A model generated the notes under the pieces. The model had not been told where the DNA came from. It ran no database searches and was given only the letters and a program-made list of their open reading frames with translations. Positions 1-5,768 of a stretch of DNA of 7,991 bases are shown here, in pieces (position 1 is the first letter of the stretch; every line of letters starts with the position of its first letter). A program made the translations under genes and the position numbers. The DNA lies in the NCBI GenBank assembly GCA_946612185.1, contig CAMOEP010000091.1, positions 1-7,991 of the forward strand, read 5' to 3'. Origin of the DNA: an uncultured Ruminococcus sp. (GTDB lineage: Bacteria > Bacillota > Clostridia > Oscillospirales > Ruminococcaceae).

Positions 1-224
1 TGAAGTTCTTCAAGGGTCTGAACATCGACCTCATCGACTTCAAGATCGAGTTCGGTAAGACTTCTGACGGCACTATCATTCTCGCTGACGAGATCTCTCC
101 TGATACCTGCCGTTTCTGGGACAGCACAACTCACGAAAAGCTTGATAAGGATCGTTTCCGCAGAGATATGGGCGGCGTAGAGGAAGCTTATCAGGAAATC
201 ATGAAGAGACTGATGGGAGAATAA
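1..224 (+). CDS. purC: Phosphoribosylaminoimidazole-succinocarboxamide synthase (SAICAR synthetase), C-terminal part
   Basis: Only the last 73 codons are present; the gene enters from the left edge and is read in the frame starting at base 3, ending with TAA at 222-224. PurC joins aspartate to CAIR using ATP to give SAICAR in the cytosolic de novo purine pathway. The visible piece holds typical PurC C-terminal signatures: the stretch DFKIEFG, then [15 protein letters not shown], then [11 protein letters not shown], which in the family form part of the substrate site and the last helices. It ends in a normal short tail (KRLMGE), so the 3' end appears intact. purF follows after 4 bases, and the purF ribosome site (GGGAGA, 215-220) lies inside the last purC codons, so the two are very likely cotranscribed. 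Identification rests on recognised family motifs and operon context. Confidence 0.95.
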   Translation, partial: KFFKGLNIDLIDFKIEFGKTSDGTIILADEISPDTCRFWDSTTHEKLDKDRFRRDMGGVEEAYQEIMKRLMGE

Positions 225-228
225 TCGT

Positions 229-1653
229 ATGGGAGGATTTTTCGGTGCGGCTTCCGCAAACGACTGTATCACCGACGTATTCTTTGGCACTGACTATCAT
301 TCTCATCTCGGTACTCGCAGAGGCGGTATGACCGCTTATTCCGATGAACTGGGCTTCCAGAGAAGTATCCATAGTATCGAGAATTCACCTTTCAGAACTA
401 AGTTTGAATCAGACGTTGTGAATATGAGAGGCAGGCTGTGTATCGGCTGTATCAGCGATACCGACCCTCAGCCTATCATGGTGCGCTCTAAACTGGGCCT
501 TTACGCTGTATGTTCAGTCGGTATCATCAGAAATGCTGATGCACTGGTGGACGAACTCCTGGAAAAGGGCTGCGCTAACTTTGAATCAATGAGCAGCGGC
601 AATATCAACTCCGGCGACCTTATCGGTGCGCTTATCGCACAGAAAAGCAGCTTCGTTGAGGGTATCCGCTACGCACAGAGCAAGATCGAGGGCACTATGT
701 CCCTTATCATACTCACCAAGGACGGCATCATTGCTGCCCGTGACCAGTTCGGCAGACTGCCTATCGTCATCGGCAAGCGCTGGGACGGTTTCTGCCTGTC
801 TACTGAGTCATTCGCTTTCCAGAAGCTGGGTTACTCCACCTTCAAGGAACTCCAGGCTGGCGAGATCGTGAAGATCACTAAGGACGGCTGCGAAGTCATG
901 GCTGAGGGCGACCCCTCAAAGATGAAGATATGCACCTTCCTCTGGACCTACTACGGCTACCCTACAGCCTGCTACGAGGGCGTGAACGTTGAGGTAATGC
1001 GTACAAGAAACGGCGAGATCATGGCTGAAAATGATATCGCTGCCGGCAGACTCCCCGACGTTGACTATGTGTGCGGCGTTCCTGACTCAGGTACTCCCCA
1101 CGCTATCGGCTACGCCAACAGAAGCGGTATACCTTTCGCAAGACCTTTCATAAAGTATACCCCCACCTGGCCCAGAAGCTTCATGCCTACTAACCAGAGC
1201 ATGAGAAACGTTGTGGCTAAGATGAAACTCATTCCCGTACATGAACTTATCGAGGGCAAGCGCCTTCTGTTCGTGGACGACTCCATTGTAAGAGGTACTC
1301 AGATGCGTGAGACCGTAGAATTCCTCTACGAGAACGGCGCTAAGGAAGTGCATATGCGCTCCGCCTGTCCTCCTATAATGTACGGCTGCAAGTACCTGAA
1401 CTTCTCCCGCAGCCACTCTGAACTGGAACTCATCGCCCGTCAGATAATCGACGAATTCGAGGGCGAGGAGGGCGTGAAGTACCTGGCAGAATACAGCGAT
1501 TCTTCCACTGAGCGTGGCAGAAAGCTGCGTGACGAGATCTGCCACCGTCTGAAACTCACTTCCCTGGAATTCCAGTCGCTCCCCGGCAAGGTAAAGGCAG
1601 TCGGTCTGCCTGAGTGCAACCTCTGCACATACTGCTGGAGCGGAAAAGAATAA
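229..1653 (+). CDS. purF: Amidophosphoribosyltransferase-like protein (PurF family) with a degenerate glutaminase domain
   Basis: PurF makes 5-phosphoribosylamine from PRPP, the committed step of purine synthesis, normally with ammonia cut from glutamine by an N-terminal Ntn domain. Of 474 residues, about 2-225 match the glutaminase fold and about 235-474 the phosphoribosyltransferase. The latter looks intact: VPDSG at 284-288 and the PRPP loop FVDDSIVRGT at 348-357. Four cysteines (235, 387, 463, 466) align with the 4Fe-4S ligands of Bacillus-type PurF. The glutaminase half is abnormal. The protein begins MGGFFG where the family has MCGI.G, so the nucleophile Cys is Gly2. The oxyanion motif HNGN reads SVGI (96-99), and the HVRYPTAG region reads IGCISDTDP (72-80). 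The start is secure: an in-frame TGA at 211 leaves no usable upstream start, and no Met-Cys pair occurs. Ribosome site GGGAGA at 215-220. It sits between purC and purM where purF is expected. It may use free ammonia or a partner amidotransferase; a regulatory or paralogous role is possible. Confidence 0.88.
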   Translation: MGGFFGAASANDCITDVFFGTDYHSHLGTRRGGMTAYSDELGFQRSIHSIENSPFRTKFESDVVNMRGRLCIGCISDTDPQPIMVRSKLGLYAVCSVGIIRNADALVDELLEKGCANFESMSSGNINSGDLIGALIAQKSSFVEGIRYAQSKIEGTMSLIILTKDGIIAARDQFGRLPIVIGKRWDGFCLSTESFAFQKLGYSTFKELQAGEIVKITKDGCEVMAEGDPSKMKICTFLWTYYGYPTACYEGVNVEVMRTRNGEIMAENDIAAGRLPDVDYVCGVPDSGTPHAIGYANRSGIPFARPFIKYTPTWPRSFMPTNQSMRNVVAKMKLIPVHELIEGKRLLFVDDSIVRGTQMRETVEFLYENGAKEVHMRSACPPIMYGCKYLNFSRSHSELELIARQIIDEFEGEEGVKYLAEYSDSSTERGRKLRDEICHRLKLTSLEFQSLPGKVKAVGLPECNLCTYCWSGKE

Positions 1654-1658
1654 GCATT

Positions 1659-1735
1659 AGCCCCTCAGCCCGGCAGTCCCTTCGCTGTTTCAAAGATCAT
1701 TTCCCGGCGAACCTATTGCCGGCTGAGGCTTTTTT
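1659..1735 (+). terminator. Imperfect long hairpin plus T tract between purF and purM (terminator or attenuator)
   Basis: The left arm at 1659-1675 (AGCC, bulge CC, TCAGCC, bulge C, GGCA) pairs with the right arm at 1717-1730 (TGCCGGCTGAGGCT), giving 14 base pairs with two small bulges. Six Ts (1730-1735) follow directly. Inside the 41-base loop, TTCGC (1681-1685) can pair with GCGAA (1707-1711) as a second short stem. A GC-rich stem followed by a T run is the layout of a Rho-independent terminator. It lies between two genes of one pathway, with the purM ribosome site only 9 bases past the T tract, so it may lower but not stop read-through, or trim the mRNA so that purF is expressed at a different level from purM. 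It could also be the remnant of a small mobile repeat. Confidence 0.6.
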
Positions 1736-1758
1736 AATCTATAACGGAGGATATTATA

Positions 1759-2796
1759 ATGAACAATAGTTTTTCTGAAAGCTACAAGAAGGCTGGCGTT
1801 GACGTAACTGCCGGTTATAAGTCAGTTGAACTTATGAAGAAGCACATCGCAAGGACTATGATCCCCGGCGCTCTTTCAGGTATCGGCGGCTTCGGCGGCC
1901 TTTTCCAGCCCGACCTTACCGGTATCTCTGAGCCTGTACTGGTTTCCGGTACTGACGGCGTTGGTACTAAGGTAAAGATCGCTTTTATCCTTGATAAGCA
2001 TGATACTGTTGGTATCGACTGCGTTGCTATGTGCGTTAACGATATCATCTGCTGCGGCGCTAAGCCCCTTTTCTTCCTGGATTATATCGCCTGCGGCAAG
2101 AATATCCCTGAGAAGATAGCTGACATCGTTTCAGGTGTAGCTGAGGGCTGCGTACAGGCTGGCTGCGCTCTTATCGGCGGCGAAACTGCTGAGCATCCCG
2201 GTCTTATGGCTGAGGACGAGTACGACCTGGCTGGCTTCTCAGTAGGTGTGGTTGACAAGAGCAAGATACTCCAGCCCGATACTCAGAAGGCTGGCGATGT
2301 TCTTATCGCTATCAAGTCCAGCGGCGTTCACTCAAACGGCTTCTCCCTGGTAAGACGTGTATTCGACGTTAACGAGGAAAAGCTGAATATGTACTTCGAC
2401 GACCTGGGTGCTACTCTGGGCGAAACTCTCCTGACTCCTACAAGGATCTATGTTAAGCCCATTCTCAGCCTGCTTGATGCTGTCAATGTCAAGAGCATCT
2501 CACATATCACAGGCGGCGGCTTCTATGAGAATATCCCCCGCAGTCTCCCTAAGAATCTGGCTGCAAAGATCGAGAGAAATGCTGTTCAGGTTCTTCCTAT
2601 CTTCGACCTTATCGCAAGATGCGGAAGTATCCCGGAGAGAGATATGTTCAACACATTCAATATGGGCGTTGGTATGATCGTTGCAGTTGACAAGACTGAG
2701 GCTGACAAGGCTGTTGAAGTACTGAAGGCTGCCGGCGAGGACGCTTATATCCTGGGTGAGCTGGTAGAGTCTGAGGAAGGCGTTATCATCTGCTGA
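1759..2796 (+). CDS. purM: Phosphoribosylformylglycinamidine cyclo-ligase (AIR synthetase)
   Basis: PurM closes the imidazole ring, converting FGAM to AIR with ATP, as a cytosolic homodimer. The 345-residue product is of normal length, and the motifs run in the usual order: GTDGVGTK at 64-71 (phosphate/ATP contact), [11 protein letters not shown] at 91-101, [11 protein letters not shown] at 139-149, [11 protein letters not shown] at 187-197, [13 protein letters not shown] at 249-261 and FNMGVGM at 300-306. These place it in the PurM/PurL/SelD fold without gaps or frameshifts. CGGAGG at 1745-1750, 8 bases ahead of the ATG, is a strong ribosome site and supports this start. The stop TGA (2794-2796) shares its A with the ATG of the next gene, which is unrelated to purines, so that gene is likely translated by coupled re-initiation. 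Confidence 0.97.
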   Translation: MNNSFSESYKKAGVDVTAGYKSVELMKKHIARTMIPGALSGIGGFGGLFQPDLTGISEPVLVSGTDGVGTKVKIAFILDKHDTVGIDCVAMCVNDIICCGAKPLFFLDYIACGKNIPEKIADIVSGVAEGCVQAGCALIGGETAEHPGLMAEDEYDLAGFSVGVVDKSKILQPDTQKAGDVLIAIKSSGVHSNGFSLVRRVFDVNEEKLNMYFDDLGATLGETLLTPTRIYVKPILSLLDAVNVKSISHITGGGFYENIPRSLPKNLAAKIERNAVQVLPIFDLIARCGSIPERDMFNTFNMGVGMIVAVDKTEADKAVEVLKAAGEDAYILGELVESEEGVIIC

Positions 2797-3263
2797 TGTA
2801 TATGCTGCTTATTGCTGGTATACTGGCGGTTCTGGGCGGTATAGCCCTTATCGCCGCCGGTATTATCCAGTGCAGGAGGCGTATGGAAAACGATGCTTCT
2901 TTCCTGCCTGCTGATGCGGAAGTAATACTCATGGACAAGAAACTCAGAGTGCATATGGTGAACTTTATCCCCGTGTTTGCTTTCGAGTATCGCCCGGTGC
3001 TTACCTACCGTACAGACGGCGGCAGCGAAGTCCGCACGACCCTGCCCTTTACTCTGCCGGTCAGCGCAGAGTACAAGGACTACAAGTACGCCCTTGACAA
3101 CCGGACACCTCTGCCTGTAAAGTATGACCCTGCTTCACCGGACTACTGCGTATACGGCTCAAAACGTGGCTTTCGTATCCGTGAAGCGCTGTACAAATTC
3201 ATTGCAGGCGGTATCATAATATTCATCGGCGTTATGCTGGTGTACTCACATTTTGTTATCTGA
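2796..3263 (+). CDS. Small membrane protein, DUF3592-like
   Basis: The product is a 155-residue protein with a membrane segment at each end (about 3-25 and 134-152) and a soluble beta-rich middle of about 105 residues. The middle resembles the DUF3592 family: a PV-x-F-EY stretch (59-65), a TYR segment (70-72), then PVKYDPASPDYCVY (107-120), matching the family's usual V-x-YDP-x-NP-x ending. The family's function is unknown to me. The start overlaps the purM stop by one base (TGATG), implying translational coupling, and no separate ribosome site is evident beyond purM's last codons. A second Met at codon 3 (2802) is an alternative start. Another DUF3592-like gene lies on the far side of the expansin. 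The side of the membrane on which the middle domain sits cannot be settled from the sequence. The family call is fairly good, the function unknown. Confidence 0.8.
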   Translation: MYMLLIAGILAVLGGIALIAAGIIQCRRRMENDASFLPADAEVILMDKKLRVHMVNFIPVFAFEYRPVLTYRTDGGSEVRTTLPFTLPVSAEYKDYKYALDNRTPLPVKYDPASPDYCVYGSKRGFRIREALYKFIAGGIIIFIGVMLVYSHFVI

Positions 3264-3279
3264 ATGAGAGTGATACATT

Positions 3280-4161
3280 ATGAAGAATAACCTTATCGCA
3301 GCGGCGGCTGCAATGGCTGTAGTATTCGGCACTTCTCCGCTGCATACCTTCTCAGCCGGCGAGATAGCTATGGACTATGACGGCGACGGAAAAGTTACCG
3401 CTTTCGATATGGCGGAAGCAAGGGCTAAGGGCGCTGAAAAGTCGCAGCTTTCCGCTTTGGGTGACTATCTCCTTGGAAAGGGGAGCGCCTCCTCCGGGGA
3501 AACTTCTTTCGTGCCGGAGTATACTATCGACGAGAGCCTTATCTTAGAGCCTAAGGGTACTGTACATACCGGCGACGGTACTTTCTACGGCGGCGGCTAC
3601 GTTGGCGGCTGCGCTATGCTTGACCCTGTTTCCACTGACTACTGGATAGTTGCCATGAACCTTGCTGACTATAATGACGCTCAGCTTGCAGGCGCTTACC
3701 TGGAAGTCACCGGCGAACTGGGTACTATAAATATGCTTGTTACCGACCTTCTGCCGGAGGGCAAAAAGGGCGACCTTGACCTTTATACCGATGCATTTCC
3801 GCTTATTGCACCAGTGGAAAAGGGCAGAGTGCCGGTAAGCTGGAAGATAGTTCCCCTTGACAGCGCTGAAAATGCGCCTGTTTCATACAAATACAAGGAG
3901 GGTACGACTGAATTCTGGTGCGGTATTCAGGTGCGTAACCACCGCTATCCTATAACTAAACTGGAATACCTGGGTGAGGACGGCGAGTTCATCGAGATAA
4001 AGCGCCGCCCGTATAACTACTTTGAATCCGCCGAAATGGGCAAAGGTCCATTCACGTTCAGGATAACTGATATCTACGGCGAGCAGATAATCGACGAGAA
4101 TATCCCCCTTTCCTACGATGATACAGAGATAATCCCCGGTCATGTCCAGTTTCCGGAGTAA
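3280..4161 (+). CDS. Secreted bacterial expansin (EXLX1-like) with an N-terminal dockerin-like calcium loop
   Basis: Expansins loosen plant and cellulosic walls without hydrolysis. The 293-residue product has a signal peptide (1 to about 26, cleavage near FSA|GE), then a loop DYDGDGKVTAFD (32-43) with Asp at positions 1, 3, 5 and 12, as in dockerin and EF-hand repeats. A helix with LSALGDYLLGKG (57-68) and a short linker follow. From about 94 to the end it matches Bacillus subtilis EXLX1. The first domain has GTF (100-102), VTDLLPEG (154-161) and LDL (166-168); Asp156 and Asp167 align with the essential Asp71 and Asp82, with the same 11-residue spacing, while Tyr73 is Leu158. The second (CBM63-like) domain has FWCGIQVRNHRYP (212-224): Trp213 and Tyr245 align with cellulose-binding Trp126 and Tyr157, and Phe212 replaces Trp125. 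The C-terminal PGHVQFPE is shared with EXLX1. The gene lies 16 bases after one DUF3592-like gene and 3 bases before another. Its own ribosome site is weak (GAGAG near 3266-3270). Confidence 0.9.
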   Translation: MKNNLIAAAAAMAVVFGTSPLHTFSAGEIAMDYDGDGKVTAFDMAEARAKGAEKSQLSALGDYLLGKGSASSGETSFVPEYTIDESLILEPKGTVHTGDGTFYGGGYVGGCAMLDPVSTDYWIVAMNLADYNDAQLAGAYLEVTGELGTINMLVTDLLPEGKKGDLDLYTDAFPLIAPVEKGRVPVSWKIVPLDSAENAPVSYKYKEGTTEFWCGIQVRNHRYPITKLEYLGEDGEFIEIKRRPYNYFESAEMGKGPFTFRITDIYGEQIIDENIPLSYDDTEIIPGHVQFPE

Positions 4162-4164
4162 GCT

Positions 4165-4635
4165 ATGAAAGTTGATGTAACCGATGTATTATGGGCTATA
4201 GTCTCATTGTTCATAGTCGGAAATTCCTACCTTAACGGTAAACTGCTTTACGGTCTGGTGGGGATATATGGGCTTATGTTCCTTTTGTTCATGTACCACA
4301 TCTTCATGGTCAAGAAGCGAATACAGGGAAGTGTGGCAGTATACGGCATGATAACAGGCTATTACCATGAGCCCCAGGGACTTAAAGGAGTATACCCTGT
4401 AGTGACCTACACCACCGAGGAGGGCAGGAAGATCACCGCTCAGTACACCGTTTCCGACCGTAAGGAACGGTATGAACTTCACAGCGAGGAAATGATCTGC
4501 TATGACCCGACGAACCCAACGTTCTTCTATTTTGCGAACCGTGAAGATGACCTTACAAGGGACTACTTCAGGTATATTATTATTGGCGGCGTTATTGCGG
4601 CGATACTTTTCCTTATCGCCCAGATGCATGGTTAA
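4165..4635 (+). CDS. Small membrane protein, second DUF3592-like
   Basis: The product has 156 residues. Hydrophobic stretches at about 8-20 and 27-48 are followed by a basic turn (KKR, 50-52), a soluble domain to about 130, and a last membrane segment at about 134-153. The soluble part carries GMITGYYHEP (61-70), YPVVTYTTEEGRKITAQY (77-94) and ICYDPTNPTFFYF (111-123), the usual DUF3592 order of a V-T-GYY strand, PVV-x-Y strand and YDP-x-NP-x end. It shares this layout with the gene at 2796, but sequence identity is low and it has an extra N-terminal hydrophobic stretch. It starts 3 bases after the expansin stop, with CCGGAG (4153-4158) in the last expansin codons as ribosome site. The function is unknown; a membrane role linked to envelope or secretion is only a guess from position. 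Confidence 0.78.
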   Translation: MKVDVTDVLWAIVSLFIVGNSYLNGKLLYGLVGIYGLMFLLFMYHIFMVKKRIQGSVAVYGMITGYYHEPQGLKGVYPVVTYTTEEGRKITAQYTVSDRKERYELHSEEMICYDPTNPTFFYFANREDDLTRDYFRYIIIGGVIAAILFLIAQMHG

Positions 4636-4641
4636 AGGAGG
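4634..4641 (+). promoter_or_regulatory. Strong ribosome binding site overlapping the upstream stop
   Basis: AAAGGAGG lies 6 bases ahead of the ATG at 4648 and overlaps the TAA (4633-4635) of the preceding gene. It fixes the start of the zinc-ribbon/TM2 gene and suggests tight coupling with terminating ribosomes. Confidence 0.8.
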
Positions 4642-4647
4642 AAGCAT

Positions 4648-5034
4648 ATGAGATGCCCCTATTGCGGCGCTGAAGTTAACAAGAAAAAGTGCGAGTACTG
4701 CGACAGCGACCTTAGCAGTTTATTCGTGGAGCAGCCTGAGATCAAGCCGGGAGATACCATTAATGTGTTCAATACCATTAATCAGAATGCGAATTTCTAC
4801 CGCAATCTGAATGACCCGGAGGCATCAGATAAAAGCAAGATCATGGCGCTGGTGCTTTGTATATGCAGTTTCTTTCTGCCCGGTCTGCACAGATTCTATG
4901 TAGGTAAGATAGGCACAGGGCTTTTGTGGCTGTTTACGCTTGGTTGTTTCTGGCATATAGGTACTCTTGTTGACCTTGTAATGATCGCAACCGGCAAATT
5001 CACCGACTCAAACGGCAAATACCTGAAATACTGA
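4648..5034 (+). CDS. Zinc-ribbon and TM2-domain membrane protein
   Basis: The product has 128 residues. The N-terminus carries a small zinc ribbon: Cys3-x2-Cys6 and Cys15-x2-Cys18 (CPYCGAEV, CEYCDSDL). A polar, Asn-rich linker (about 30-60) follows, then a TM2 domain (about 62-118): a first membrane helix (MALVLCICSFFLPG), the family's conserved turn GLHRFYVGK (79-87), and a second helix (GLLWLF through DLVMIATG). TM2 proteins are small two-pass membrane proteins of unclear function, common in Firmicutes, often with such a zinc ribbon. It ends with DSNGKYLKY, the usual short polar TM2 tail. Its zinc ribbon closely resembles that of the protein at 6482, which lies in the second insert of this operon. 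The ribosome site AAAGGAGG makes the start certain. purN begins 20 bases downstream. Confidence 0.88.
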   Translation: MRCPYCGAEVNKKKCEYCDSDLSSLFVEQPEIKPGDTINVFNTINQNANFYRNLNDPEASDKSKIMALVLCICSFFLPGLHRFYVGKIGTGLLWLFTLGCFWHIGTLVDLVMIATGKFTDSNGKYLKY

Positions 5035-5054
5035 TCTGAAAGGCGGTCATACCA

Positions 5055-5687
5055 ATGAAGAATATAGTCGTACTGGTTTCCGGCGGCGGCACTAATTTGC
5101 AGGCGCTTATTGATGCCCAGAAGTCCGGTATAATAAAAGGCGGAAGGATAACCTGCGTCATCTCCTCGAAGGAGGGCGCTTACGCTCTGGAGCGTGCTAA
5201 GAATAACGATATCCCCAGCCGCACTATCCCCCGGAAGAACTACCCTGACGCTAAAAGTTATTCCCTGGCGATACTTGACGCTCTCAGGGAGGAGAAGGCT
5301 GACCTTATCGTTCTTGCAGGATTCATGACTATCCTGGACGAGTGCGTTACCTCAGCTTACCCCTACCGCATAATCAACGTACACCCGGCACTTATCCCCT
5401 CATTCTGCGGCGAGGGCTTCTACGGACTGAAAGTCCATGAGGCTGCACTGGAATACGGTGTTAAGGTAAGCGGCGCAACTATCCATTTCGTCAACGAGAA
5501 GGCTGATGCGGGCGCTATCATACTCCAGGGTACTGTTGATGTACTCCCCGATGATACACCGGAGGTTCTCCAGAAGCGTATCATGGAGAATGTGGAGTGG
5601 AAGCTTCTTCCCAGGGCAGTATCACTTTTCTGCCAGGACAAGATCACTATCCGTGACGGAAAAGCATACGTTAAAAATAATGCGTAA
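5055..5687 (+). CDS. purN: Phosphoribosylglycinamide formyltransferase (GAR transformylase)
   Basis: PurN transfers a formyl group from 10-formyl-tetrahydrofolate to GAR in the third step of purine synthesis. The 210-residue length is normal. Visible motifs are the phosphate loop SGGGTN (9-14), LAGFMTIL (87-94), INVHPALIPSF (107-117) with catalytic Asn108 and His110, and the later Asp151 in EKADAG, which together form the Asn-His-Asp set of the family. HFVNEKADAGAI (144-155) and the C-terminal helices are intact. AAAGGCGG near 5039-5046 is a modest ribosome site. The last codons (Asn-Ala-stop) lie within a 7-bp tandem repeat, so the extreme C-terminus looks like repeat-derived sequence rather than conserved protein. 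It is separated from purM by four non-purine genes. Confidence 0.96.
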   Translation: MKNIVVLVSGGGTNLQALIDAQKSGIIKGGRITCVISSKEGAYALERAKNNDIPSRTIPRKNYPDAKSYSLAILDALREEKADLIVLAGFMTILDECVTSAYPYRIINVHPALIPSFCGEGFYGLKVHEAALEYGVKVSGATIHFVNEKADAGAIILQGTVDVLPDDTPEVLQKRIMENVEWKLLPRAVSLFCQDKITIRDGKAYVKNNA

Positions 5688-5745
5688 TTCGTAATGCGTA
5701 ATGCGTAATTAAAGGTCTACGCTGCGCATACAAATATTGCGAATT
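5678..5745 (+). repeat. Tandem TAATGCG repeat with terminal inverted repeats (small mobile-repeat remnant)
   Basis: From 5678 to 5710 the 7-base unit runs TAATGCG, TAATTCG, TAATGCG, TAATGCG, TAATT, about 4.7 copies. AATTCGTAAT (5686-5695) is complementary to ATTGCGAATT (5736-5745) over 10 positions with one G-T wobble, so the segment can fold into a stem-loop. Shorter inner pairings are also possible, for example ATGCG (5701-5705) with CGCAT (5725-5729). The purN stop codon (5685-5687) falls inside it. Tandem plus inverted structure with no coding content is typical of a small non-autonomous element or its remnant. No clear target-site duplication is visible and no T tract follows the stem, so it is not a standard terminator. 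Confidence 0.65.
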
Positions 5746-5754
5746 GATATAATC

Positions 5755-5760
5755 AGGAGG
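5755..5760 (+). promoter_or_regulatory. Ribosome binding site of the IMP cyclohydrolase gene
   Basis: AGGAGG lies 8 bases before the ATG at 5769, directly after the inverted-repeat segment. It decides the start and shows that this gene can be translated independently of purN. Confidence 0.8.
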
Positions 5761-5768
5761 TTTTTTAT

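Noticed and set aside
229..300. Possible wrong purF start hiding a Cys1
   Set aside because: An in-frame TGA at 211-213 leaves no ATG, GTG or TTG before 229, and no Met-Cys pair occurs in the protein, so the missing nucleophile is not an annotation artefact.
1087..1545. Open frame of 152 codons on the - strand inside purF
   Set aside because: It lies wholly opposite a well-supported purF reading frame, has no recognisable motifs, and is explained by codon bias of purF.
1654..1758. Purine riboswitch in the purF-purM gap
   Set aside because: The segment is only about 105 bases and is mostly one long hairpin. The three-way junction and conserved loop bases of a purine aptamer are not seen.
1751..1760. 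TATTATAAT-like -10 box ahead of purM
   Set aside because: It overlaps the purM start codon, so a transcript from it would lack the ribosome site. More likely an A+T-rich spacer.
4204..4647. Open frame of 147 codons on the - strand opposite the second DUF3592-like gene
   Set aside because: No family resemblance, and the + strand gene fits the operon spacing and a known domain pattern.
5745..5753. Extended -10 promoter-like sequence TGATATAAT before the cyclohydrolase gene
   Set aside because: No acceptable -35 hexamer is present at 16-18 bases, and the start of transcription would fall at about 5760, cutting off the AGGAGG ribosome site needed by the gene.
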